Part shown: positions 1-8,477 of the stretch, piece after piece
How the letters are laid out: every line of letters begins with the position of its first letter
Numbering within the stretch: the stretch's first letter is position 1
Assembly: GCF_039523035.1 (NCBI RefSeq)
Contig: NZ_BAAAEN010000023.1
Span: 50,345-114,344, forward strand
Direction: 5' to 3'
DNA: 64,000 nucleotides
Origin: Pigmentiphaga daeguensis
GTDB taxonomy: Bacteria > Pseudomonadota > Gammaproteobacteria > Burkholderiales > Burkholderiaceae_B
The notes under the pieces: model-generated
Told to the model about the DNA's origin: nothing
Database searches by the model: none
Seen by the model: only the letters and a program-made list of their open reading frames with translations
Program-made: the position numbers and the translations under genes

Positions 1-1
1 G

Positions 2-1585
2 CGGGCGCTGGATGAAGCCCGGGAGCGGCGGTCCCGGCACGATGCCGAGCGCCGGCTGCGCGAGAGCGAAACCTATTTCGGCCAGTTGATAGATGCGCTG
101 CGGGACTACTCGGTGGCCACGCTGTCGCTGGAAGGTACGATAGAGAGCTGGAACCGCGCGTCGGAATGGCTGTTCGGCTATCCGGCCGAAGAGGTGATCG
201 GGCGCCCGGGCGACATGTTCAATCTCCCGCCCGAGCCAGGCCAGCCCGAGCCCGTGCCGCTACGCCAGCAGCTCGCCGACATCGGCACCGGCAACAGCCT
301 GGCCGAGGAACGATGGCTGATGCGCAAGAACGGCGCCACGTTCTATGCCTCGGTCGTGACGACCGCCATTTTCGGCAATGGCGGCGCCGTGCGCGGCTTC
401 TCGCGCATCGTGCGCGACATGACCGACAGCCGGGTCGCGGCCGATCTGCTGCAGGTGGCCAAGGAACAGGCCGAGGCCGCCAACCGTGCCAAGGACCGCT
501 TCCTGGCCGTGCTGTCGCACGAGCTGCGCACGCCGCTGGGCCCGATCTACGCGGCGGCGCAGGCGCTGGACCTGCGCCAGGACCTTCCCCCCGAATGCCG
601 CCGCAGCGTCGAGCTCATCAAGCGCAACGTCGAGGTCGAGGCACGCCTGATCGACGACCTGCTCGACATCTCCAAGATCGTCAACGACAAGCTCAGCCTG
701 CGCCTCGAACCCACCGACCTGGTCGGCATCCTGAACGGGATCGCCGAGATCTTCCGCGAGGAAGCGGCCGCGCGGCACATCGAGCTGCACTACACGCCGC
801 TGCCCTATCCGGTCATCGTGCAGGCCGACCCGGCCCGCCTGCAGCAGATCGTCTGGAACCTGCTGAAGAACGCCATCAAGTTCACGCCGCGCGGCGGCGA
901 GATACGCGTGACCGTGTACCAGCCGATGCCCGGCAAGATCGCCGTCGACGTCTCGGACACCGGCATCGGGATTCCCCCGCAGGCGCTCAAGCGCATCTTC
1001 GACGCCTTCGACCAGGGCGAGGAAGACGCCGCCCAGTCGCGCGGCGGCCTGGGGCTGGGACTGGCCATCGCCAGTTCCCTGGCGCAGCGCCATGGCGGCA
1101 CCCTGAGCGTGCGCAGCGACGGCCAGGGCAAGGGCACGACCTTCACGCTGACGCTGGACGATCCGGCCAGCGGGGCTCCGGACGCCCCGGTCGAGCAAGC
1201 GCAGCCAGTCTCCGCGCCGCTGGTCCGCCCCGCCAGCATCCTGCTGGTGGAGGACAACGTCGATACCGCCGAAGCCATGCAGTTCCTGCTGAGCGAATAC
1301 GGCTACGAGGTCGAGGTCGCGGAAAACGTGGCGGCAGCCTGCCGCTGCGTCGACGCCAAGCGCTACGACGTCCTGGTCAGCGACATGGGGCTGCCCGATG
1401 GCGATGGCATCGACGTGCTGCGGCACTATGCCCCCCAGCCCGACCAGATCGCGGTCGCGCTCACGGGCTACGGCATGGAGTCCGACGTGCGCCGCTGCCT
1501 GGATGCCGGGTTCGCCTTTCACCTGACCAAGCCGCTGGATATCGATCAGTTGATCCGCGTCCTGCAACGCGAACCCCAGGGTTGA
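2..1585 (+). CDS. Hybrid sensor histidine kinase (PAS-HisKA-HATPase-REC), 5' end outside window
   Basis: The reading frame is open to the left edge, so the start lies outside the window. A charged, coiled-coil-like stretch (bases 2-85) precedes a PAS/PAC sensor domain. Next come a HisKA dimerisation domain with the H-box SHELRTP, and a HATPase with N-box (LKNAIKFTPRGG), G1 (DTGIGIP) and G2 (GGLGLGLA). The C-terminal receiver has the acidic pair VEDN, the phosphoacceptor Asp in SDMGLPDGDG, Thr in ALTGYG and Lys in LTKP. No membrane segment is visible in this part, so the protein may be cytoplasmic or anchored by the missing N-terminus. The REC domain suggests internal phosphorelay or feedback. 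No cognate output regulator is adjacent. The ligand is unknown. Confidence 0.93.
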   Translation, partial: RALDEARERRSRHDAERRLRESETYFGQLIDALRDYSVATLSLEGTIESWNRASEWLFGYPAEEVIGRPGDMFNLPPEPGQPEPVPLRQQLADIGTGNSLAEERWLMRKNGATFYASVVTTAIFGNGGAVRGFSRIVRDMTDSRVAADLLQVAKEQAEAANRAKDRFLAVLSHELRTPLGPIYAAAQALDLRQDLPPECRRSVELIKRNVEVEARLIDDLLDISKIVNDKLSLRLEPTDLVGILNGIAEIFREEAAARHIELHYTPLPYPVIVQADPARLQQIVWNLLKNAIKFTPRGGEIRVTVYQPMPGKIAVDVSDTGIGIPPQALKRIFDAFDQGEEDAAQSRGGLGLGLAIASSLAQRHGGTLSVRSDGQGKGTTFTLTLDDPASGAPDAPVEQAQPVSAPLVRPASILLVEDNVDTAEAMQFLLSEYGYEVEVAENVAAACRCVDAKRYDVLVSDMGLPDGDGIDVLRHYAPQPDQIAVALTGYGMESDVRRCLDAGFAFHLTKPLDIDQLIRVLQREPQG

Positions 1586-1644
1586 TGCGCCGGCCCGCCT
1601 CCGGTTTTTAAGGATGGGCTAAAATCGGGCGCAAATTATTGACT

Positions 1645-1658
1645 GATTTGCATAAATC
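1645..1658. promoter_or_regulatory. Small inverted repeat upstream of LysR gene
   Basis: GATTT, a GCAT spacer and AAATC form a short dyad 12 bases before the LysR start codon, in a locally AT-rich patch. LysR proteins commonly bind such dyads near their own promoter. That role here is inference only. Confidence 0.25.
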
Positions 1659-1670
1659 GCCCGGCCTCCC

Positions 1671-2567
1671 ATGGACCGCTTCAAGCAGATCGAATCCTTC
1701 GTCTCGGCCGTCGTGCGCGGAAGCCTGTCGGCCGCGGCACGCAGCGAAGGAGTCGCTCCCGCCGTCATCGGCCGGCGCATCGACGCGCTGGAAGCCAGGC
1801 TGGGCGTCAAGCTGCTGATCCGCACCACGCGCAAGATCTCGCTCAGCGCCGAGGGCACGGAATTCTTCGAGGAATGCCAGCAGATCCTGCAGTCGCTCGA
1901 GAACGCCGAAAACAGCGTGGCGGCGGGCGGCGAACATCCCAAGGGGCACTTCCGCGTCACGGCCCCCGGCGGCTTCGGCCGGCGCCACGTGGCGCCCCTG
2001 CTGCCCCGGCTGCTGGACGCCTATCCCGGCATCACCGTGACGCTGGACCTGAGCGACCGGCTGGTGGACCTGGTCAACGAAGGCTATGACTGCGCCATCC
2101 GGATCGGCGACCTGGCCGACTCCAGCATGGTCAGCGTGCGCCTGGCCGACAACCGCCGGATGGTGGTCGCCTCGCCCGCCTACCTGCGCCGGCACGGCAC
2201 GCCCGAACACCCCGCCGACCTGGCGCGCCACAACTGCCTGTCCTTCGGCACCGGCGTCAACCAGGCACGCGGCTGGCTCTTCACCATCGATGGCAAGACG
2301 ACGCCGCAGCGCGTATCGGGTACGCTGGAATGCACCGACGGCGCCGTGCTGCATGCCTGGACGCTGGACGGACGGGGACTGGCATGGCGATCGCTGTGGG
2401 AAATCGAGGACGATCTGAAAGAAGGTCGCCTGGTGACGGTGCTGGACCAGTTCGCCGCGCCCCCCAACGCCATCTATGCCGTGTATCCTCAGCGCAAGCA
2501 CCTGCCGCTGCGCGTCCGGGTATTCATCGACATGCTGCGGCAGAGCTACGCCAAGCGCCTGCCTTAG
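1671..2567 (+). CDS. LysR-family transcriptional regulator
   Basis: A protein of 298 aa, the usual LysR length. The N-terminal winged helix-turn-helix covers about residues 1-60 (FVSAVVRGSLSAAARSEG, then the recognition segment). The C-terminal effector-binding domain contains the typical PGGFGRRHVAPLLPRLLDAYPGI-like segment and YDCAIRIGDL. It resembles the AaeR/DsdC-like group of single-gene LysR regulators. It lies between a kinase gene and the FNR-type gene on the same strand with no tight coupling on either side, so its target is unclear. The ATG at the start coordinate places the HTH at the canonical distance. Confidence 0.93.
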   Translation: MDRFKQIESFVSAVVRGSLSAAARSEGVAPAVIGRRIDALEARLGVKLLIRTTRKISLSAEGTEFFEECQQILQSLENAENSVAAGGEHPKGHFRVTAPGGFGRRHVAPLLPRLLDAYPGITVTLDLSDRLVDLVNEGYDCAIRIGDLADSSMVSVRLADNRRMVVASPAYLRRHGTPEHPADLARHNCLSFGTGVNQARGWLFTIDGKTTPQRVSGTLECTDGAVLHAWTLDGRGLAWRSLWEIEDDLKEGRLVTVLDQFAAPPNAIYAVYPQRKHLPLRVRVFIDMLRQSYAKRLP

Positions 2568-2616
2568 GGCAGACGCCGCCCAGGCCGCTGCGGCCGGCCC
2601 AGAACAAAGACCAGCC

Positions 2617-3342
2617 ATGACCAAACGCATTCCGCTTACCCTTGACTCCGTACGCTGCTCGACCTGCGGGCTGGGGCAGTTCTGCCTGCCCGTCGGCATG
2701 GCCGCCGAGGATGCCGGGCGAATGGACGAACTGGTGCAGCAGCGCGTGCGGCTCGCCCGGGGCGAATCCCTCTTTCGCTTCGAGGACGGCCTGGACGCCG
2801 TCTATGGCATCCGCTTCGGCACCCTGAAAACCTATCTGGAACTGGCGGACGGCCGCCAGCAGATCACCGGCTTTCACCTGCCCGGCGAAATCGTCGGGCT
2901 GGACGGACTGGGCCGCAACAGCCATGCTTCGACCGCCATCGCGCTGGAAGACAGCGAGGTCTGCGTGATCCCGGTGCGCGACCTGTCCTCGCTGGCCAAC
3001 CACCTGCCCTCGCTGCAACGCCAGCTCATGCGGCTGATGAGTCGCAAGATCGAACAAGACCAGCAGATGCTGCTGTCCCTGGGTACCATGCGCGCCGAGG
3101 AACGGCTGGCCGTCTTCCTGGTCAGCCTGTCGGAGCGCCTGGCCGCGCGCGGCTATTCCTCGTCCGCGTTCGTGCTGCGTATGAGCCGCGAGGAAATCGG
3201 CAACTTCCTGGGACTGACCCTCGAGACCGTCAGCCGTCTGTTCTCGCGTTTCGCCAAGTCCGGCGTGCTGCGCATCCAGCAGAAGCAGGTCGAGATCGTG
3301 GACATGGCGGCGCTGCGGCGCCTGGCCGGCCCCCATTGCTAG
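2617..3342 (+). CDS. fnr: FNR-type Crp/Fnr oxygen-responsive regulator
   Basis: A protein of 241 aa. The N-terminus carries C14, C17 and C23 (CSTCGLGQFC), and a fourth cysteine, C116, sits in EDSEVCVIPV. This is the four-cysteine pattern that binds the oxygen-labile [4Fe-4S] cluster in FNR. A cNMP-binding-like beta roll is followed by a long dimer helix and a C-terminal HTH (EEIGNFLGLTLETVSRLFSRF) almost identical in pattern to E. coli FNR. It therefore probably controls anaerobic or microaerobic genes. The frame is open further upstream, but the ATG chosen gives the standard FNR N-terminus. The stop is 10 bases before the next gene, so the two are probably co-transcribed. Confidence 0.93.
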   Translation: MTKRIPLTLDSVRCSTCGLGQFCLPVGMAAEDAGRMDELVQQRVRLARGESLFRFEDGLDAVYGIRFGTLKTYLELADGRQQITGFHLPGEIVGLDGLGRNSHASTAIALEDSEVCVIPVRDLSSLANHLPSLQRQLMRLMSRKIEQDQQMLLSLGTMRAEERLAVFLVSLSERLAARGYSSSAFVLRMSREEIGNFLGLTLETVSRLFSRFAKSGVLRIQQKQVEIVDMAALRRLAGPHC

Positions 3343-3352
3343 CAGGATACCG

Positions 3353-4084
3353 ATGACCACCTCTCCCCAGGCGGGCGCCAACGCCCCCATGTTCGCCCAG
3401 GCCCGCGCGCTGGACCCGCAACGGCATGCCCACCTGCGGCTCGACCGCCAGGCCGGCTACGCCTTCTCGCGCGGCCAGACCGCCGTGCCGCTGGTGGCGA
3501 CGGAGTTCGCGATGGCGGCGCGGGACCTGCCCATCGTGTTCGCCGGCGAAGAACAGATGCCCATGGCGGTACTGGGCCTGCGCAGCGCGCAGAACCTCCT
3601 GGTGGATGCCGCCGGGCGATGGCGGCCCAACCGCTACATTCCCGCCCATTTGCGGCGCTATCCGTTCATCCTGCAGGAAGACCCGGCCAGCCAGCGCTAC
3701 GCGCTGTGCGTGGACGAGGATGCCGCCCACCTGCGCAGTGCCGCCGACGACGCCCAGCCCCTGTTCGAGGATGGGCAGCCCTCTCCTGTCGTCGGGGAAA
3801 TGCTGCAATTCCTGGGGGAACTCCAGGCCGGGCTCGCGATGACCCGCGACTACGTCTCGGCCCTGCGGGCCGAAAACCTGCTGATCCCGCGCCAGGTGGC
3901 CGTGGACCTGCAAGGCGGCGAGCGCGTCACGCTGGACGGCTTCCTGGTGGTGGACGAGACCCGCTTCGACCAGTTGCCCGACGCCACGGTCACCGCGTGG
4001 ATGCGCAAAGGCTGGCTGGCCATGACCTACTTCCATCTGCAATCGCGGCTGAACTGGGGCCACCTGGTCGCGCTGGCGCAATAG
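3353..4084 (+). CDS. SapC family protein
   Basis: A protein of 243 aa. Diagnostic SapC-family segments are visible: ATEFAMAARDLPIVFAG near residue 45, GRWRPNRYIPAHLRRYPF near residue 85, and a C-terminal YFHLQSRLNW. The family is named after an S-layer-associated protein but is widespread in proteobacteria with no firmly established role. No signal peptide or membrane helix is visible, so a cytoplasmic location is likely. It starts 10 bases after the FNR-type gene with a GGATACCG ribosome-binding region, implying an operon with it. It ends 12 bases before the convergent LysR gene. Confidence 0.85.
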   Translation: MTTSPQAGANAPMFAQARALDPQRHAHLRLDRQAGYAFSRGQTAVPLVATEFAMAARDLPIVFAGEEQMPMAVLGLRSAQNLLVDAAGRWRPNRYIPAHLRRYPFILQEDPASQRYALCVDEDAAHLRSAADDAQPLFEDGQPSPVVGEMLQFLGELQAGLAMTRDYVSALRAENLLIPRQVAVDLQGGERVTLDGFLVVDETRFDQLPDATVTAWMRKGWLAMTYFHLQSRLNWGHLVALAQ

Positions 4085-4096
4085 CCGCGCGGCCGT

Positions 4097-5056
4097 TCAT
4101 GCCGCCTCGGGACACGCCGGCGGCGTCGGGCCGGCCCCCACCTTGCGCAGGCTGGCGCCTATGTGCAGGTCGGCGATCTGCCGGCGCAGCCAGGTATTGG
4201 CGCTGTCGTGGTGGTAGCGCGCATGCCAGAACTGTCGGATGTGGGTATGCGGGGTCTGGAAGGGCAGCCGCGACCAGGTCGCTCCGGCGGCATCGTCGGT
4301 AATGGCCTGGGCGATGACCTCGGGCACTGTGACGATCAGGTCCGTCTGCGCCAGGATCTTGGGCAGCACCAGGTAGTTGGGCACGCGCAGCGCCACTTCG
4401 CGCCGGTGCCCCTGCTTGCCCAGCTCCTTCTCTATCTGCAGGTCGGTCTTGTTCGCGGTGACCACCAGGTGCCGCGCCGCGAGGTACTCGTCCAGCGTGA
4501 TCGCCTCGCCCGCCTTGAGGAAACCGCTGCCCATCACGCACACGTGCTGGTCGACGAACAGGCCCTGCTGGTAGAAACCGCTTTGCAGCTCCTGCAGGTT
4601 GCCGACGGCGAGATCGGCATCGCCGCTTTCCAGGGCCGCCCGGTAGTGTTCCCTGCTCAGGCTGCTGACCTCCAGGCTGATGCCCGGCGCGGACGACTTG
4701 AAGCGCGCCACGAGCTGCGGCAACACCAGGAACTGGGAAAAATCTGACATCAGGAGCGTGAAGCTGCGCTGGCTGGAGCCCGGATCGAATCCGCTGGCCT
4801 GCTCGAAGCCATTGCGCACCAGTTCCAACGCCCGCAGCACGCTGCCCGCCAGCTCGGACGCGTACGAAGTGGGCTCCATGCCGCCCTGCGTGCGAACGAA
4901 CAGCGGGTCGTTGCATTGGTTGCGCAAGCGCAGCAGGGCATTGCTCATGGACGGCTGGGACAGTCCGACGCGTTCCCCCGCGCGAGTCACGTTGCGCTCG
5001 AGATAGAGCGCCTCGAATACCAGCAGGAGATTCAGGTCGAGCTTGTTGATGTCCAT
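4097..5056 (-). CDS. LysR-family transcriptional regulator
   Basis: A protein of 319 aa beginning MDINKLDLNLLLVFEALY, the signature of the NodD/PcpR/NahR-like branch of LysR regulators. These often respond to aromatic effectors. The HTH is RNVTRAGERVGLSQPSMSNALLRLR. The substrate domain continues to the end. It is the last gene of a minus-strand run, 55 bases downstream of a Bug-type receptor. It is the most obvious local regulator for that receptor or for the dehydratase operon beyond. The effector is unknown. Confidence 0.93.
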   Translation of the reverse strand: MDINKLDLNLLLVFEALYLERNVTRAGERVGLSQPSMSNALLRLRNQCNDPLFVRTQGGMEPTSYASELAGSVLRALELVRNGFEQASGFDPGSSQRSFTLLMSDFSQFLVLPQLVARFKSSAPGISLEVSSLSREHYRAALESGDADLAVGNLQELQSGFYQQGLFVDQHVCVMGSGFLKAGEAITLDEYLAARHLVVTANKTDLQIEKELGKQGHRREVALRVPNYLVLPKILAQTDLIVTVPEVIAQAITDDAAGATWSRLPFQTPHTHIRQFWHARYHHDSANTWLRRQIADLHIGASLRKVGAGPTPPACPEAA

Positions 5057-5111
5057 GGCAGCATGACTATATCCGCCGGGTCCCGAATAGACAATGCACG
5101 GCCAGGCGGCC

Positions 5112-6098
5112 CTACTGGCCGAACTCCAGCGCCACCTTGGAGCGCTTGGCGATGGCGTCCCAGCGCGCCAGTTCGGACTGGTTCACCCGCGCGAATTCCA
5201 CCGAATCCAGCGGCCGCGGCTCGAACGCGGCCGCTTCCAGCCTGGCCGTCATGTCGGGTTGGCGCAGCCCTTCGGCGATGTCCCGCCCCAATTGCTCGAC
5301 GATGGCCGCCGGCATCTTCGCCGGGCCATAGATGCCCAGCCAGCTGGTGACGACGAAGTCCTGCACGCCCGCCTCGGCCATGGTGGGCACGTCGGGCAAC
5401 TGCTTGATGCGATACGAACTCGTCACCGCCAGCGCGCGCAGCTTGCCGCTCTTGAGCAGGGGCATCACCGGCGGCAGGTTGGAGAAGCAGAAATCGAGAT
5501 TGCCGTTCACCGTATCGACCAGCGCTTCGTTGCTGCCCTTGTAGGGGACGTGCATGAGGTCGATTCCCGCGGTCGAGGCGAACAGTTCGCTGGTCAGGTG
5601 CACCGAGGTGCCCAGTCCGTTCGAACCGTAGCTGAGCGGCTTGGACGAACGCTTGGCATACGCGATCAGCTCGCGCACCGAGGTGGCGGGATGCTGCTGC
5701 GGCACGACCAGGATGTTGACGAATTCCGCGACCTGGGCAATGGGCACGAAGGACCGCACCACATCCAGGGGCAGGTTGCGCACCGTGACGGGCGGAATCA
5801 CGTTGCCGCCCAGGCCGCCGGTGATGAGCGTGTAGCCGTCGGGTGGCAGGCCGGCGACGTACTGCTGGCCGATGATGCCGCTGGCCCCGGCGCGGTTCTC
5901 GATGACCACGGGCTGGCCGTACTTGCGGGTCAGCACCTCGCCCACCAGGCGGGCGGCGACGTCGGTCACGCCCCCCGGCGGATACTGCACCACGATGCGC
6001 ACGGGACGGGAAGGATATTTGTCCTGGGCGTGCAGCGCCCGCGCCCACGGCAGGGCCACCACGCCGCCCGCCGCCTTCAATGCTGTTCGACGATCCAT
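5112..6098 (-). CDS. Bug/TTT-family periplasmic substrate-binding protein
   Basis: A protein of 328 aa. It has a Tat-like N-terminus (MDRRTALKAAGGVVALPWARALHAQ) with paired arginines, then the Bug hallmark PVRIVVQYPPGGVTDVAARL near residue 32. The conserved middle includes GTSVHLTSELF and the HVPYKGSNEA segment. Bug proteins bind carboxylates in the periplasm for tripartite tricarboxylate transporters, or act as orphan sensors. No TctA/TctB membrane genes are nearby, as is usual in Bordetella. A 124-base AT-rich gap separates it from the cupin gene upstream, so it probably has its own promoter. Confidence 0.93.
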   Translation of the reverse strand: MDRRTALKAAGGVVALPWARALHAQDKYPSRPVRIVVQYPPGGVTDVAARLVGEVLTRKYGQPVVIENRAGASGIIGQQYVAGLPPDGYTLITGGLGGNVIPPVTVRNLPLDVVRSFVPIAQVAEFVNILVVPQQHPATSVRELIAYAKRSSKPLSYGSNGLGTSVHLTSELFASTAGIDLMHVPYKGSNEALVDTVNGNLDFCFSNLPPVMPLLKSGKLRALAVTSSYRIKQLPDVPTMAEAGVQDFVVTSWLGIYGPAKMPAAIVEQLGRDIAEGLRQPDMTARLEAAAFEPRPLDSVEFARVNQSELARWDAIAKRSKVALEFGQ

Positions 6099-6157
6099 AG
6101 TGCCTCGATACGATACGAAGAGAACGACGCGGCGCGGGGTGGATTTTCCGCCGCCAT

Positions 6158-6182
6158 TTATACTACAAATAAATACTACTTA
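6158..6182 (-). promoter_or_regulatory. Repeated GTAGTAT motif upstream of Bug gene
   Basis: On the minus strand GTAGTAT occurs twice (6179-6173 and 6166-6160), 13 bases apart, in an AT-rich island inside very GC-rich DNA. The second copy runs into TAGTATAA, which also occurs in the palindrome at 11122-11144. It could be a -10 region or an operator for the Bug gene. The role is inferred. Confidence 0.35.
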
Positions 6183-6222
6183 TTGACGCCCCGGACAGGA
6201 ATTCATGCAAACCCTAGGACGG

Positions 6223-6735
6223 CTAGCGGATGAACTGCCGCACGTAGTCCTCGCCCAGTCCGACTTCCCGATAGTGGCGCCTGCACATCTCGATCTTGCT
6301 GAACACATCCTCGTAGCCGATCTGCATGCCGCGCTCGTCCAGGTAGACCATGGCGCCGCTGACGTTGAAAAAGGTGATCATTTCGTCGTCCTTGCCATCC
6401 GCGTCCACCGTCAGGGTATGGATCTCGCCCGGCGGCTCGAACACGAAGCGGCCGGCCGAGGCCACCCAATCGTGTTCCAGGTAGCGCCAGGATCCCTTGA
6501 TGACGTAGCCGAACACCGGCGCGGGATGGATGTGTCGGCTCAGGACGCCCGAGCGCCGCACCCGCAGCAGGTTGCACCAGCCGCCCCCCAGGGTGTTGAA
6601 GAACAGCGGACGGAACCAGACGTTGGGCGCCTGCGGCACCCATACGCGCTCGTCGTCGGGGATGGCGTCGATCGCGATCTCGGGCAGGATGCCCGGCAAC
6701 TGGGCCAGGGGTTGGGCAAACACGGTTCCGGTCAT
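6223..6735 (-). CDS. Cupin, 2,4'-dihydroxyacetophenone dioxygenase-like
   Basis: A protein of 170 aa, close to the 177-aa size reported for 2,4'-dihydroxyacetophenone dioxygenase, whose fold and sequence pattern it shares. A central cupin barrel carries the metal motif HIHPAP followed by FVFEPPGEIHTL, giving the usual His/His and later His ligands. The likely activity is Fe-dependent C-C cleavage of a hydroxy-ketone, but the substrate cannot be read from sequence. The start is an ATG preceded by GGAGA. It overlaps the dehydratase stop by four bases (ATGA), so translation is coupled and it is the last gene of that operon. Confidence 0.85.
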   Translation of the reverse strand: MTGTVFAQPLAQLPGILPEIAIDAIPDDERVWVPQAPNVWFRPLFFNTLGGGWCNLLRVRRSGVLSRHIHPAPVFGYVIKGSWRYLEHDWVASAGRFVFEPPGEIHTLTVDADGKDDEMITFFNVSGAMVYLDERGMQIGYEDVFSKIEMCRRHYREVGLGEDYVRQFIR

Positions 6736-8477
6736 GCGGGGTCTCCTTGCCGGCCGCCGCCGGCATCGTCGGGGCGCGCCGGCGCGCGCAGGAAGTCGAA
6801 GTCGCAGCCGTGCTCGGCCTGCATCACGTGCCGCTGGTACAGCCATCGGTAGCCGCGCTGCGCGGCCGGCCGCGCGGACGTCCATGCGGCGCGGCGGCGT
6901 TCCAGCTCGGCCTCGTCCACCAGCAGGTCGATCGCGCGGCGCGCTACCGACAGGCGGATCAGGTCGCCGTTCCTGACCAGGGCCAGCGGACCGCCTGCCG
7001 CGGCTTCCGGCGAAACGTGCAGCACCACCGTGCCGTACGCGGTACCGCTCATCCGCGCGTCCGAGATGCGCACCATGTCGCGCACGCCCTGCCGCGCCAG
7101 CTTGGCCGGGATGGGGATGTAGCCCGCTTCGGGCATGGCCGCCGCCAGCGGTCCGGCGTTGCGCAGCACCAGCACGTCGTCGGGCCGCACGTCCAGGTCC
7201 TCGGCATCGAGCCGCTCGGCCATGTCTTCCAGCGTATCGAACACCACCGCCCTGCCGGTGTGCTCGAACAGCGCCTCGTCCGCCGCGGCGCGCTTGATCA
7301 GCGCGCCATTGGGCGCGAGCGAGCCGGACAGGGCCAGCAGCCCGCCCTCGGGCTTGAGCGGTTCGGCGCGCGGCCGGATCACCGCGCGGTCCACCCAGGC
7401 GTCGCCCTGCTCGTCCAGCAGTTCGCCTACCGTGCGGCCGGTCACGGTCAGGCAGTCCAGGTGCAGCAGGTCGCGCAACTCGCGCAGGATGGCCTGCACG
7501 CCGCCGGCCGCGTACAGGTCTTCCATGTAGTGCGAGCCCGTGGGCTTGAGGTCGACCAGTACCGGCGTCTCTTCCGACAACCGGTTCAGCCGCGCGGCGT
7601 CCACCGGCAGCCCGAGCCTCCCGGCGATCGCCGTCAGGTGCAGGACCGCATTGGTCGAACCGCTGATCGCCAGCAGCACGCGCAGCGCGTTGTCCACCGA
7701 CTTGCCGGTCACGATGGCATCGGGCCTCAGGCCTTCCCGCGCCAGGCGGACCGCCTGCGCGCCCGTGGCCTCGGCGGCCCGCAAGCGGTCGGCGTGGACC
7801 GCCGGGATCGCCGCCGTATGCGGCAGCATCATGCCCAGCGCCTCGGCCACGCAGGCCATGGTGCTGGCCGTACCCATGACCGCGCAAGTCCCTGCCGTGG
7901 TCGCCAGATTGCCTTCGATCGCGCCGATCTCGTGCGCGTCGATGGCACCCGCGCGATAGCGGCCCCAGTGGCGCCGGCAGTCGGTACAGGCGCCCAGGCG
8001 CTCGCCCCGGTGGCGCCCGGTCATCATGGGCCCCCCCACCAGTTGGATGGCGGGACATCCGGCCGACAGCGCCCCCATCAGCTGCGCGGGTACCGTCTTG
8101 TCGCAGCCCCCCACCAGCACCACCGCATCCATGGGCTGGGCGCGGATCATCTCCTCGACGTCCATCGACATCAGGTTGCGGAACATCATGCTGGTCGGAT
8201 GCAGGAACGGCTCGCCCAGCGAGATGCTGGGGAATTCCATGGGCAGCCCGCCCGCCGCCAGCACGCCCCGCCTGACCGCCTGGACCAGCTCGGGAAAATG
8301 CCGGTGGCAGTTGTTGAAATCGCCGCCCGGATGCGCGATGCCGATGACGGGCCGTGCCAGCGCCTCGCGCGTGTGCCCCATGGACAGGGCGAACGAGCGA
8401 CGCAGGAAGCGCGCGAATTCGGTGTCGCCGTAGTGGGTCAGGCCCCGGTCCAGGCCCCTGGGCGGATCGTCATGCAT
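6732..8477 (-). CDS. IlvD/Edd-family dehydratase (sugar-acid or dihydroxy-acid type)
   Basis: A protein of 581 aa, the family length. Fe-S cluster cysteines are seen in VGGCDKTVPAQ, in LGACTDCRRHW and in TTAGTCAVMGTASTM. The CTDCRRHW variant points to the aldonic-acid dehydratase branch (arabinonate/xylonate-like) rather than to IlvD itself. The reaction would be loss of water from a 2,3-dihydroxy acid, giving a 2-keto acid. The start at 8477 has GGGAG six bases upstream; an in-frame ATG at 8495 lacks a site. It overlaps the hydroxyacid dehydrogenase by 8 bases and the cupin by 4, so the three are translationally coupled. Confidence 0.9.
   Translation of the reverse strand: MHDDPPRGLDRGLTHYGDTEFARFLRRSFALSMGHTREALARPVIGIAHPGGDFNNCHRHFPELVQAVRRGVLAAGGLPMEFPSISLGEPFLHPTSMMFRNLMSMDVEEMIRAQPMDAVVLVGGCDKTVPAQLMGALSAGCPAIQLVGGPMMTGRHRGERLGACTDCRRHWGRYRAGAIDAHEIGAIEGNLATTAGTCAVMGTASTMACVAEALGMMLPHTAAIPAVHADRLRAAEATGAQAVRLAREGLRPDAIVTGKSVDNALRVLLAISGSTNAVLHLTAIAGRLGLPVDAARLNRLSEETPVLVDLKPTGSHYMEDLYAAGGVQAILRELRDLLHLDCLTVTGRTVGELLDEQGDAWVDRAVIRPRAEPLKPEGGLLALSGSLAPNGALIKRAAADEALFEHTGRAVVFDTLEDMAERLDAEDLDVRPDDVLVLRNAGPLAAAMPEAGYIPIPAKLARQGVRDMVRISDARMSGTAYGTVVLHVSPEAAAGGPLALVRNGDLIRLSVARRAIDLLVDEAELERRRAAWTSARPAAQRGYRWLYQRHVMQAEHGCDFDFLRAPARPDDAGGGRQGDPA

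Noticed and set aside
86..88. TTG at 86 as the start of the first kinase
   Set aside because: The frame stays open to the left edge with coiled-coil residues typical of such kinases, so the real start is outside the window.
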